From NCBI RefSeq assembly GCF_947172395.1, contig NC_069091.1:3224001-3288000 (forward strand): DNA of 64,000 nucleotides, read 5' to 3'. The notes beneath the pieces were generated by a model. The model was not told the origin of the DNA, ran no database searches, and worked only from the letters and a program-made list of their open reading frames with translations. Numbering within the stretch: position 1 is the stretch's first letter; every line of letters begins with the position of its first letter. The translations under genes were made by a program, and so were the position numbers. Positions 43,066-54,113 of this stretch are shown here, in pieces. This DNA comes from Bicyclus anynana (Eukaryota; Arthropoda; Insecta; Lepidoptera; Nymphalidae).

Positions 43066-43280
43066 CATCATCATCATAATTAACAGACCGATGGACGTCC
43101 GAGATAGACCTCTTGCATAGGCTGCCAAACACAACCACGACAACCTGCTTGTTATGAGGATAACAAGCAGGTTGCCGTGTTGGTCGACCCCCTACTAGGT
43201 GAACCGAGGGGTTCATCTAGTAGGGGGTTGACCAACACTGCGATGTTCGGTGCGGAGTCGCCATTCCACGGCTTGGTCTA
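43066..43280 (-). pseudogene. RTE-type LINE 3' stub carrying two hairpins
   Basis: 'gaccgatggacgtccgagat', 'cctcttgcataggctgcc' and 'gtgcggagtcgccattcca' identify the stub. Two near-perfect hairpins interrupt it: 43141-43174 (15-bp arms) and 43182-43233 (24-bp arms, 22 matching). Both have the loop GAGG. Confidence 0.7.
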
Positions 43281-43283
43281 TTA

Positions 43284-43462
43284 TTCTATACTAATGTTAT
43301 AAGTTTGTTTATTTGAACGCGCTAATCTCCAGAACTACTGATCCACTTTGAAAAATTATTTCAGTGTTATCCATTTATCAAGGAAGGTTATAGGCTATAT
43401 TTTATCCCCGTATTCCTACGGGACGAAACGAATGGGTGAAACCGCATGGCATCTACTAGTTA
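43284..43462 (+). mobile_element. Non-autonomous Helitron, full length
   Basis: 5' 'tctatactaatgttataagt', 3' 'gtgaaaccgcatggcatcta' then 'ctagt'. Same subfamily as 4-188 and 61133. Confidence 0.85.
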
Positions 43463-44694
43463 CTAATTACTAATATAGATAAACTTGACTTATACTATTT
43501 ATGTATTTCCAAAGCTTCAATACTTGTATTTCTAAACATAGAGGTAAACTGTTTTATTTCACAAGACTATCATATTTTGTGTAATCTTTTAGAGTGAATG
43601 GAGCATACCTAAGAACTTAATGTATGTACATCAAACTCGCGACATGAATCACTTTATATCACGAAAGCGCTTTCAAGCTGATTAAAATATTATACTACCA
43701 TGTAAAGGATAAAGGCTGATTGAACGTTAAAAAGTACTAGTAGGGTACAATTTTCTTATTCGTATTTGTATCGAAAAATCAAAAAGAATAAAAACTTCCT
43801 TTTCTTTAAATATATTATTGTTTGTTTGTTTAGGTAATTAATTTAGTTAGTTTTAGATTACTTTATTTCTAGAAAATTTAAATAGTTATAAATATCAAAT
43901 TGACTAAATCATAAAGTTCAATTTGTATTAATTATAAAAACTAAGTATATATCCAATTTATCAACTTGGGAGTTTTTGTGTATGACGGGAAGTTTATTGG
44001 TTAAATTGCCAACCACTGTTAAGTCACTATCATGGGAACTATATTTTCTATTCAAAGTTCACTCAAGTCTGGTCATAGATGGCCAAAGCTTATTGAAATT
44101 TAGCTGATCGGCTTGGATGTAAAATAAATATTTTTTTTTGGTTATTGTCACGTTTTATTAGAAAAGTGAAAAAATCTAAAACATTGTAAAACATACTTGT
44201 TATATTTAAAAAATAAACGAAACGAGTAAACACACAAAATTTCTAGTTACACAAAATACTATGTTGGACAAGTATTATATCAATAAATATATTTGTGTCT
44301 CTACTTACCTGTCAGTGTCTCCTGTCAACATTTTATACTCCTGCATCTCCATGTCGCCCAGGTACTGCGAAAAATCTGGAAAACCAAATGAAAATTTGTA
44401 CTCACGTATGTATATGCAGAATAACAACAAAATTTAATGTTTCTTTCATTGATATTATAGAGAAAAGAGAGGTGTTATTACAAATCAAAGTTAATTAAAT
44501 ACCTACTTATAATATAATTCATATACAGTAATATTTCTAACCTGGACATTATTGATACATTATATTCTATTGACTATTGCTAGGCTTTGGCCATGGCTAG
44601 TAACTAACCCACTAACACTCGAAGCGTGATTGCACGGCTTGCAAATTAAGGGTCATATTTTTTCATTATCTTTAACGTAGTGATCGCTAAATAG
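43463..44694. other. Unassigned AT-rich sequence
   Basis: No gene. 44583-44610 ('ggctttggccatggctagta') may be a trace of SINE-B. Confidence 0.35.
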
Positions 44695-44830
44695 TCAAAC
44701 ATTATCTTAAGTCCGCCAACCCGCATTGAAGCAGATAGATCCATATCCTTTCTCCGTTGTTGAGGCAAAACTTGAACCTAGAACCTTTTTTTTTGCAGCA
44801 GAACAATGTAACCAACACAACATCGAGTTA
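44695..44830 (-). mobile_element. tRNA-derived SINE head, degenerate
   Basis: Complement reads 'gttggttacattgttctgct' (A-box region) and 'aggttcaagttttg' (B-box-like), then a body end with 'ttcaatgcgggttggcgga'. Confidence 0.4.
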
Positions 44831-45325
44831 CCAATCTTCGTCTGTAATCGATTTATTTCCTATTTTAAATCCCCTCCGGCACACTTCAAAAGGCAAAAGA
44901 ATTCGTGTGCAATGATTTACGCTTCCTTTCTATTTCCCCTGTCACGTCGACTCTAAATGACAGATCTTGGGAGGACAGCAAAGATTTTAGGGCTCCAGGG
45001 GTGGTTCCATTTTTATTTTGTACGCTCTTTGCAAGGGAATTCTCGCTTAGGGTTTACGAGTAAGTGGGATTCGTGATGTGCATTTTGCGTAGATTGTTTC
45101 TTGGCCTGCGGTTGATTGATATGTAGATTTTTACGGCGTGGTTTTATATTCGGAGAATTTAGGATAAAGGCGACCTTTTTTTCTGGTCGATTCTTTGGAT
45201 TCGTTTTATTAATGTACCTAGGTAGATACTTACATAAGTGCAGAAGCGAATAAGTTAAGAGAGTAGAAATCGTTTCTATAAATACATTGAGTAAAAAGGT
45301 TTTGCTATTAAAATACACAACAATA
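44831..45325. other. Unassigned sequence
   Basis: The minus frame 45013-45366 (117 residues, Lys/Asn-rich) matches nothing recognised. Confidence 0.3.
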
Positions 45326-45469
45326 AAAAATTTTAATAAAAAAAATTCAACCGACTTCCAAGTCAAAAAATAACTTTAACTAAAAAGCAAAAAATAACAT
45401 CCTACCTATGTGCTACCTTCTGCATTTTTTGACTTGGAAGTCGGTTGAATTTTTTTTATTAAAATTTTT
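45326..45469. repeat. 46-bp perfect inverted repeat, 52-bp spacer
   Basis: Arms 45326-45371 and 45424-45469 are exact complements (core 'ttcaaccgacttccaagtca'). This is a self-contained hairpin form of the AACCGACTTC MITE. Confidence 0.9.
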
Positions 45470-46323
45470 ATTTTTTTATTTTTAGTGTTAGCACACCTAC
45501 TGCGTGTGTACACTGTACAGTCACAACCTATCTAAGTGAAAAGTTCTTATCAATACAAAATTATCAAGTCCAAACACAAGGTAGCTACTGTGAGCCGTCG
45601 AGGAGTTCTATTCACTGTCCCTCGTCTTCATCATCAGACCCTTAATACAGTCACAATCCATCTAGGTGGAAAGTTCTCATCAATACAAATTTATCAAGTC
45701 CAAACACGAGGTAGCTACTGTGAACCGTCGAGGAGTTCTCTTCACTGTCCCTCGTCTTCATCATCAGACCCTTAATACAGTCACAATCCATCTAGGTGGA
45801 AAGTTCTCATCAATACAAATTTATCAAGTCCAAACACGAGGTAGCTACTGTGAACCGTCGAGGAGTTCTCTTCACTGTCCCTCGTCTTCATCACCAGAGC
45901 CTTAATACAGTCACAACCCATATAGGTGGAAAGTACTCATCAATACAAATTAATCAAGCCCAAACAAAAGGTGACTGCTGTAAATCGTTGACGAGTTCCA
46001 TCGTCTGTGTTTCGGCTCCATCATCAGACCAATTCCAAACCTTCATAAAATTGTAGTGGTTTAAAATATCTTATGGAAACACTAACAAACGCACTAGCCG
46101 TCTCTACAACTTTCGAAAGTTCCCCTCAATTTCTCCAGGATGCCATCATCAAATCCTAACATGAAAAAAATGGGACCACCCTAGAAGTAAACCCTTCAAA
46201 ACAAAAAAAGAATTTTCAAAATCGGTCCATAATTGACGAAATTATCGCTGGACATACATAAAAAAAAAAAAAACATACATACAGCCGAACGTAGAACCTC
46301 CTCCTTTTTGGAAGTCGGTTAAT
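45346..46323. mobile_element. Long member of the AACCGACTTC MITE family
   Basis: Left 'caaccgacttccaagtc', right 'ctcctttttggaagtcggtt'. The interior holds the 130-bp array and a conserved right part ('aatcggtccataattgacga', 'cgaacgtagaacctcct'). The short relative is at 38258. Confidence 0.65.
45521..46040 (+). repeat. Four tandem 130-bp units
   Basis: Units start at 45521, 45651, 45781 and 45911 with 'tcacaayccatctaggtgg'. Units 2 and 3 are almost identical and unit 4 is the most diverged. 130 is not a multiple of 3, so the overlapping similar open frames are by-products. Confidence 0.9.
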
Positions 46324-46689
46324 AAAATAAATGTTTAAAAGATACCGATTTCCTTTTTTTTGTAGGGTATTCAGTTACCAATTAATTTAATTTCGGGAAA
46401 ATGAATTTGTTGTGAATTAAAAAAAATATTTCTTTGTATTTTTTATTATAAAGTTGAAATAGAAATAATATCATAATTGGGCCAATTGCAAATATTTTTT
46501 GATTTAACTAATTCATTGTCAACAAACTAAACGTTAGTTGATTGATTCACTTTGCGTTAAAAGCATGTCTCGCAAACATAAAAGTGAAAGTAATATTTTT
46601 TTGACGAACAAAAATAATTTTCATGTTTCAGTCAATCAGCTTAGAATGTCATGGAAGAACATTATCTCACGTAATGGGTTTGAATAATT
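46324..46689. other. Unassigned AT-rich sequence
   Basis: No gene or recognised repeat. Confidence 0.3.
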
Positions 46690-47056
46690 CTAAGGGCTCC
46701 CTCACACGGGCCACTGGCCACAACCACAAAACGCCGCTACCGGTATATTTCCTGTAGTTTTCATACATTTTATATGGACTCGCCGGACACGGTTGACGCC
46801 ATACGCTGCTATCGTCGCTGCTCGCTTCTTGTGGCCCGCACCGGCCACTAAACGCTGCCACTAAACGCCGCCACACGCCACTCGCGCGATCCGTACCCCT
46901 CTCTCTCTTATTTCAATAAACCTGTTAGAGTCGAAAAGTAGCAGCCACCGACCGCAAGTGTCAACCACAAGTGGCTGTCGCACGATTTAGCTTCTTTTGT
47001 GGTCCCTTGTGGCAGCGTTTGTGGCTGTCGCGTGTGGCCCGTGTGCGGTGACACTT
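46690..47056. mobile_element. MITE with subterminal GTGGC motifs (hAT-like?)
   Basis: The ends 'taagggctccctcacacggg' and complement 'taagtgtcaccgcacacggg' are imperfect TIRs continuing 'ccac'. Many GTGGC/GCCAC motifs lie inside each end, as in transposons with repeated subterminal transposase-binding sites. No target duplication resolved; superfamily uncertain. Confidence 0.55.
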
Positions 47057-48167
47057 AACCATTAGAGCAGATGTAAAAATGTCTTAAAATTAATAATCTG
47101 ACGAGAACGTTGATACATTTCAGAACGACATTGGGCACCAGCTATAAAAATTCTTATACCGAACTTGAAAACGGTGAAAAGGCCATCAGAAATATTTTTT
47201 TCATAACTGAAAATATTGCGATGATAAAAATTTATACGGCCTGGAAAAGTTCCCTACTTTTCCAGGCCCGTATACGACTACACAAACCGATCCTTGTAGT
47301 TTTGCGACACCTGGCTTTATGATATACGTATAGTGTTGCTTCTAGATTTTAGCAACTTAGCATAGACATAGAAATAAACAAATATTGAATAGAAACGACG
47401 CTCAAATTCCACTCTAAACTATAGAGGCCAATGTAGCCGAGGGAATCGAGGGATTCTTAACTCTATGGTGCTAATTGCAGAAATAGTCAGTGAGTTCATA
47501 CGTTACTTGTTCTAAATTAACTTAAAATGCAAATAAAATTTAAAGGTAAAGTATCAAAATAGAATTTTCGATAGGAGATTTCAAAATATAAAATTCGCTC
47601 ATCATGAGGTATATATTTGATTTAAGTAGGATCAAAAATATGAACAGCATTTACGAGTACAACGAAAAGAAAAAGGAAGGCAATCGCTTCGAGCGTAATT
47701 GAAAAAGATGGCGTCATCTGTCTTTGGTGTTTCATAATTTTCAGGTAAACAGTATTTATCTCTTTCATTTATATTAAGGGGGGTAGAGTAGGGGGGAGGC
47801 GTTAATGAATGGGACAGATTTTGCATAATTAAAAAGGGGTGCTCCAGATTATTTATTTCGATGACTAATGGTTGCGCACCACTGGATCTCAGTCTTGTCA
47901 TTGTATTTATTTTAATTTGAAATTTGAAAAGATGGCCACGTTCAAAAAGAATTATGAAACGGGAAACGGACTATTTATTGCCTTTTTAAAAGCTTTGCGT
48001 TTACATTTAATATAAAGAAATGTTAGACATTAAATAAAAGTTGTAATTTTTAACTTTAAATGGAAAAATTAAGTTTCGTGGTATTATTACGTACAAGTTA
48101 TAGATAAATTTGTTCATAAAACTATCAACAAAATGGAACATTGTACTACTTTTTTAAAAACAAGTAT
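47057..48167. other. Unassigned sequence with a hairpin
   Basis: 47233-47274: 18-bp arms ('tatacggcctggaaaagt') with one bulged C and the loop 'tccct'. No gene. Confidence 0.5.
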
Positions 48168-48365
48168 ATAATTCAAAATTCAAAATTCATTTATTTCAAT
48201 TGGGCATACTTTATAAACACTTTTGAAAAGTCAGGATTATGTCATAATATAATTTAATCTAATGATGGTAATAATAGTCGAAAACTTAAAATTAAAGTTA
48301 CGAGGGTTCCAAACACGCCTTGGTCCGAGAAGAGCCCACAACAAACTCAGCCAAGGTTTATTATT
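48168..48365 (-). mobile_element. LINE 3' region with TTTGAA tail
   Basis: Complement ends 'aaataaatgaattttgaatt'. Upstream it contains 'gtttggaaccctcgtaactt' and 'gggctcttctcgg', a recurrent lepidopteran LINE 3' sequence. No ORF left. Confidence 0.65.
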
Positions 48366-49031
48366 ATTTTTTTATTATAGGCGTATAGATAAATACAATC
48401 ACGCTTAATAGTAAGCGATGTTCACAAGCTCTTATTTAATTGACTTTATGGTATGACCAATCAATTTGTTAAAGTTGAAAATTTGTCAGGTAAAAACTTT
48501 CAACTTTTATAAAATGACTTTGAGGTCATCTCAGATTCTACCTCTACAACATTTGGTAACTGCAACATCTGTCGGATAAGCCATAAATATATTATTATTA
48601 AAAGGTAGTGTAGACTGCCTGTCGAGAGTTGATTCATTTTGAAATAGTTGATTCGATTTCTAAAATGATAGTTCGCGCGATTATCAATTCAACCCGTTCG
48701 CTGCTAGTTAGATGTCAATATTCATTTAGCGAGCGGGCACAGTGGCGCGTGATTTGCCGCTCACTGCCCGCCGAAGGGGTCGTGATACGAATAGCAAATC
48801 GCGACGAATACCGCCAAGGGGTATATCAGACCGCTCGGGAAAACATTTCGCTATTAACAGTTTAATTCGTGCGAGGGTTAGAATTTGTAAGCACGCTAGT
48901 TGAAGTGTCTTTTTTGTTACTAGTAATTTGTCCGGCGAAGTAATACTGTCATGGTTATATCAGCATTGCTGTGCTTTGGTCTGAGGTTTAACACTACAGA
49001 TGTAAGGACAGTACATTGTAGGACCTATTCA
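48366..49031. promoter_or_regulatory. Repeat-free block; candidate cis-regulatory DNA
   Basis: 48640-48870 is GC-richer and unique ('agcgagcgggcacagtggcg'). An open frame at 48629-48865 has no recognised domain. Function is inference. Confidence 0.2.
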
Positions 49032-49080
49032 AAGAGAGCATTCGCAGGACACCTTATGTCCTGTGAAATAATGCTCTCTT
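49032..49080. repeat. Imperfect hairpin
   Basis: 'aagagagcatt' pairs with 'aatgctctctt', and the inner 'caggaca'/'tgtcctg' closes a 5-nt loop. Confidence 0.6.
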
Positions 49081-49123
49081 ATATGCAATAGTATACCACT
49101 TAACATCACTTAGCTCTCGACTA

Positions 49124-49380
49124 CAATGACACCTGATGGTAAGTGGTGATGCAATCTATGACGGAAGGGCTAACTTGTTAGGAAAATCCACACCCTTTTC
49201 GGTTTCTTCATGGTTTTGTACCGGAACGCTAAATCGCTTGGCGACACGTCTTTGTCGGTAGAGTGGTGACTAGCCACGGCCAAAGCCTCCCACCAGCCAG
49301 ACCTCGACCAAAACCTCAATTGGCCCAGCTAGGTATCGAACGCATGACCTCTTGTAAAACCACTGCGTCACGGAGACGGT
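49124..49380 (-). mobile_element. SINE-B, nearly full length
   Basis: Plus-strand 'ccacacccttttcggtttct', 'tggtgactagccacggcc' and 'caattggcccagctagg' are complements of SINE-B. The head ends near 'aaaaccactgcgtcacgga'. Confidence 0.8.
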
Positions 49381-49442
49381 CTACAAAGAAAAGAAATTAA
49401 AGGAAGCGTGCTTATTTTACGCAATTAGTATTTTTTTAATGT

Positions 49443-49497
49443 AGGTAAACCCCGTATTCCCAAGGGAACGGAAACTACGCGGGACGTCTGTTACTAA
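49443..49497 (+). mobile_element. Helitron 3' end, decayed
   Basis: 'ccccgtattcccaagggaac', then 'gcgggacgtctgttact'. Confidence 0.5.
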
Positions 49498-50094
49498 TCT
49501 ATAACTTCAATAACTTACTCGTGTATATAAAACTTCGCTTGCAAATTGATGAATTACTGTTGAATTTCAACAACTTAGTGAACTGTAGTGTTAATTCTTC
49601 ACTCAGCAATTTCTTCCCCGAGCGAAACTTGGTATTCAGCTGCCGCCACACCAAAAGACGTTATCGCGACGTTTGCCATCTATATACAATTTATTAAAAG
49701 GCGAATTTCATTATAAATTTTTAGGGCGTGTGAAAGCACGAGTGGATATTTTAGGGGACCAAAGTTTTCGGGGGAAATTTGAAAAGTTCACCCATTCCTC
49801 CCAATTCTCCTTTTCTTAGCACCTTCGCACGTGCGAGAGACGGGGAAAGTTAAATCGACAAAAATAAACATAATCGTAAAATGTGACCTAAACCTTTTTC
49901 GCAAAACTTCCGCGGAAACTCGGTTTGGACTTTGCTTTTAGTGTAAATATCGAAGCAACCTTCACAGTATACACTTGAGAGGATTAAGAGTTTGTATTTG
50001 TACAGTATACGATAAGATATATATTTTTTAATTGAACTCTATGACAGCTAATATTGTAAATAATTTTGCAGAGATAGATAGATTATATAAGCAC
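49498..50094. other. Unassigned sequence
   Basis: 49600-49900 is GC-richer than its flanks and unique. No gene recognised. Confidence 0.3.
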
Positions 50095-50323
50095 ATAGTT
50101 CGAAGAGCCGATGGACGTCCCAAAGTGCTGGAATGACGACCCCGCACTAGTAAGCGCAGTGTAGGCCGACCCCCCACCAAGTGGACTGACGACATCAAGC
50201 GAGTCGGAGGGATTCGCTGAATGCTCAGTATCGTGATGTTTGGAAGTCCCTACAAAAGGCCTATGTCTTGCAGTGGACGTCCATCAGCTGATATGATGAT
50301 GATGATGATGATGATGAGATAGA
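50095..50323 (+). pseudogene. RTE-type LINE 3' stub with (GAT)n tail
   Basis: 'gttcgaagagccgatggacg', 'ccgaccccccaccaagtgg', 'gacgacatcaagcgagtcgg' and 'cagtggacgtccatcagctg', then an ATG microsatellite (50294-50316). Frameshifted relative to the family ORF. Confidence 0.8.
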
Positions 50324-50850
50324 TTATAGTCTGGAACAGGAAAAGGACAAGTTGTTTATAACACAAAACAAACAAAATTTACTTGTACTCATATATACAT
50401 AATACAAACACCACAAAATATTCCATCAAAGGATTTTCGGATTAGGATATTTCCTCAAGCAAATCTGTCCCGTATCCATTTTTCAAATCAAAATAGTCGT
50501 CTTTTTTCCTGCATCGATAAATATGAACTCCTGCTTTGAGAAGCTTACGAGATATCGGCGACTGAAGTATCTTATTAATACTCGTCGTACCTACTACAGC
50601 TCTTTGAGATGTGTCTGTACAAAGATATAACTTTGTCCTTTATGGAAATACTTAATAGTATCTACAGCTTGGCAGATTTATTCGTAACACTCCCGATGGT
50701 CCGCGGGGGCGGGGGGGGGGGGATGCCCCGCGCGCACGACTTCACACCCGCACAGCCTTTCCCCCCGTCGCCCGCATATCAGGACAGTGTCATCAACGAA
50801 CTTGCCAAGTTTTAGTACGAACTCGAATCGGCTCCTCATTGTGCCATTTG
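50324..50850. other. Unassigned sequence with a G-homopolymer
   Basis: 50704-50722 has GGGGG-C followed by 12 G within a GC-rich island (50697-50780). No gene recognised. Confidence 0.4.
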
Positions 50851-50960
50851 TTAGCCTGTGTGGCTTCGAATGATAAACTCCCGAGTTCAAGTTCCAGGAA
50901 TGTCTTTGAAAATATTACGCTTCTTTTCCGAAAATTCTAAGTAGACAAGAGCGCAGTTAG
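50851..50960 (+). mobile_element. SINE-C/D tRNA-like head, diverged
   Basis: 'gttagcctgtgtggcttcga' followed by the B-box-like 'gagttcaagttcc'. Confidence 0.4.
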
Positions 50961-51026
50961 TGGAGCTTACAGCCTCATATTTTAGAGGTCTTTGTTACGA
51001 TTAAATCCATATAGTGATCATTACAG

Positions 51027-51325
51027 ATATTTAATTGCTTAAAATGCACATAACTAAAAAGTTGGAGGTCCATGCCCCGGACCGGATTCGAACCTATACC
51101 CTCCGGAATTGGAGGCAGAGGTATCACGGCTTTTAAGAAATTGAATATCACGTGTATCGAACGGTGAAGGAAAAACATCGTGAGTAAACCTGCATACCTG
51201 AGAATTTCTTAATTTTCTACGTGTGTGAAGTCTGCCAATCCGCATGCCAGCGTGCATTCAGCATTCTGAGAGGAAACTCGTACTCAGCAGTGAGCCAAAT
51301 ATGGTTTAATAATGATGATGATCAT
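51027..51325 (+). mobile_element. SINE-A with inverted 5' part
   Basis: 51030-51135 is the tRNA-like head in minus orientation (plus reads 'ccggaccggattcgaaccta' ... 'atcacggctttt'). 51133-51325 is the body and tail in plus orientation ('aagaaattgaatatcacgtg' ... 'ttaataatgatgatgat'). The break in both parts falls at the same 'ttttaagaaatt' site, so head plus body make one element with its 5' end flipped. Confidence 0.8.
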
Positions 51326-51876
51326 TGCAGAAATAAAACTCGTCTACCTAATCTGCCATCTTAGTATTGGAAGAAACGTGGTGGATTTAAACGGAGGTTA
51401 ACTTCGTTAGGGCCATAAAAATCGAGAAGTAGGTATATTATAGGATTTTCTCAACATCCACGGTTTGATTGGGACTTTGGTTCACACTTTAGAATGGCAA
51501 AATTTGGTTTATTCTCTCACTCTTAGTTTATGGTTTTCAGGTTTCTCTCAGGTAAAACTGTTTTAAGTAAACATTTTACATAATTGCCTGTAAAGTTAAA
51601 AAAAAAATACTTTTTCGAAAAATCACGTATAACATCATTTTTATTTACTAGGTGTTTAAATATAATAAATTACGTAGCAACAATAACAAAAATAAAATAC
51701 AAAAGCAATACCATTAATCCAAACCAAACAACACATTCGCTTAGGAAATCAAAATATACTCTCGTATTATAGTCATATTTTATCAGTTTAATAAAAAAAA
51801 TATTATCCGTAGCGCCGGTTCGAGTCTTAAGGGTCAAATAATCCCGATTCATGCTACCTACTTATTTATATCCCTT
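51326..51876. other. Unassigned AT-rich sequence
   Basis: No gene or recognised repeat. Confidence 0.3.
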
Positions 51877-52062
51877 TAATATATCTGAAACTACAAAGCC
51901 ACGGGACATTGATATACTGTAAAATTAAAGATATACAGTTTATTTGACCTACATGAATCCTGAATAATTAATATATCTGAAACTACAAAGCCACGGGACA
52001 TTGATATACTGTAAAATTAAAGATACACAGTTTATTAGACTAACATGAATCCTGAATGATCT
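51877..52062. repeat. 92-bp tandem duplication, two copies
   Basis: 'atatctgaaactacaaagcc' begins each copy (51881, 51973). The copies differ at only a few positions, so the event is recent. Confidence 0.9.
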
Positions 52063-52140
52063 TACTTGAAACGAACTGTAGTCGTTTCAGCAATATATAC
52101 GGTGCTTAAGGTGTGGTTTTGATGGCTGGTGCGGTACACC

Positions 52141-52228
52141 AATGTCAAAGTCAAAGTCAAAATGAATATGATTCAATTAGTCTTAGTTTACAAGCGCTTT
52201 CGAAACGTCAAGAATAATATCATTAAAT
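52141..52228 (-). mobile_element. LINE 3' tail fragment
   Basis: 'caaagtcaaagtcaaaatga' then 'gtttacaagcgctttcgaaa' and 'cgtcaag', the complement of the family tail. Confidence 0.55.
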
Positions 52229-53763
52229 AATGGTGCAGATAAGATTGATCTCATTGAACAAAACCTCTCGAATACAACAACAACCAAACATTGTAAAGTG
52301 AAAATTTCCTCTGCACATTTTGAGAGCAAAGCTTATTTACGTACCCTTGTAAGGATTGGGTGGCATTGCTGCTTGTAATCAAAGATTTTTTGCTTAAGAG
52401 CAAAAATTTAAAAGAAAAAATAAACTTAATCTTAGTATTTTTGTCGTATGTATATCTAGTGTTTGTATATCATCGGCTCCAAGTAATATTATATAATGTA
52501 CACATACAAGGACATGGCGAATTCAAGTAAAAAGGTTGACCAATCCTTTATCGGCGAATTCCAATATCGAACGTATAGAAACCGCTCCTGTATGTAGCGA
52601 GCCTATTCATGCCATTGTGGGTACAGGCGCACAGACTATTGTATTTTTTTTAGTTTTTGAAACTTTAAGTAAGCAATTTGGGCATAATTTTGTAATATTA
52701 CGTTACAAATTCAAAGAGTTTTCATCTCAAAGCTACTTTTGGTTGGCAATATCGGGCGTTAAAAGTAATTTTTAACGCTAAGGCGTTACAAGTAACTTTT
52801 AAATAATAATTTTACCTTTGGGAAGTTTAGAAATGTTAGTTATTATTTTATTTATTTTGTAAATGATAAAAGATAAATAGATAAATATTAAAGCATTCTC
52901 GATTTAAAAAATTACAAAAAGAGTTAATCGAATAAGTCGCCGATATGAGCATATTTCATGGTAAATGTAAAAAAATTAAAACATTTTTTCTTCTATCACA
53001 TTAAGTGCCTATTTGTTTTGTAAAAATAATCGAAATTAAAAAAAATATTGTTTTGTACATTTTTGTGATAAATTAACAATTTTATGACATGATACCAAAC
53101 GACGAGAAACCATGTGTGGTGGATATATTATGAATTATTATCTACAGAGTTTCTACAAAGGGTATGACGTACATTTTACGTAATACCAGATTGAGATTTC
53201 TTATACTTAGCATTTTCCTCGCTGGATTGAGATAATTTAGTATTTTATTGGTATTTGAGTAAGTAAACATAGGTTTGCCTTAACATGGGTTAGTAAATTA
53301 TCAAAGACGTATTGATTTACTAGCCCTAGGCGTTTCAGGCTAGGGAACGCTGTCAATATGTTTCCCGTCTGGGGTTGAGCATTATTGTTTGTGTTTTAGT
53401 ACATCATATCCCTTCGGCTATCTCATGCCTTAGATTGAATTACTACGTAGGTTGCTTTGATGTGGTTTGTTTATTTTGAGGATTTTTAATGCTAGGGGGA
53501 TAACAAAGGCATATGCATTATTTTACAATTTAAACAATCGTTTCATAATACAGATTAAATGAGGTAAATTAATGTTAAATTGGAAAATGTTTTGAGATTT
53601 TACTTATACCATTTGTAATAACAAACGTTAGCGTGGCATAGAGTACTACTAGCGCCATCTAGAATCTCTACTTATCATACGAATTCTGTAAATTGAAGAT
53701 ATTTTGAAGTTTTTTGTTGGGGGGCATTATGTAAACGATACTGAAACTTAAAAATATTTTTTT
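52229..53763. other. Unassigned AT-rich sequence
   Basis: About 1.5 kb without a recognised gene or repeat. The open frame 52536-52775 has no recognised domain. Confidence 0.35.
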
Positions 53764-54113
53764 TCGATTTTTGTTCGTCTGTTTGTGTTTTTTTGTTATT
53801 CGGGCATCACGCTGAAACTACTGAATAAATTTAAATGAAACTTGGCACGGCTTAAGATCATAATACGGAACAGATTATAAGATACTTCCTATTGCGAAAA
53901 TAAAATGAGAAGGGTGTGAAATAGGGGTTGAAAGTTTGTATGGAAAATCCTTCATTTTTAGAGTAACAGTTTTAAAAATTTGTTCATAAGTCATAAAAAA
54001 AATACAAAATATAATGTAATTCTTTTTTAAATTCAACCATTAAAGTGGTGAAATAGGGCTTGAAAGTTGCCATTGATTTCCACGCGGACGAAGTCGCGGG
54101 CGTCCTCTAGTAT
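53764..54113 (+). mobile_element. Longer Helitron variant
   Basis: The 3' end 'cacgcggacgaagtcgcggg' then 'cgtcctctagt' is diagnostic. The interior has 'gggtgtgaaataggggttga' and an echo 'gtggtgaaatagggcttga'. The 5' edge near 'gttcgtctgtttgtg' is approximate. Confidence 0.7.

Noticed and set aside
45536..46056. Three similar overlapping open frames of about 80 residues
   Set aside because: They are the 130-bp tandem unit read in shifting frames. The period is not divisible by 3 and there is no codon-level conservation.
49032..49080. microRNA precursor
   Set aside because: Stem too short and broken by an internal loop. No resemblance to a known family.
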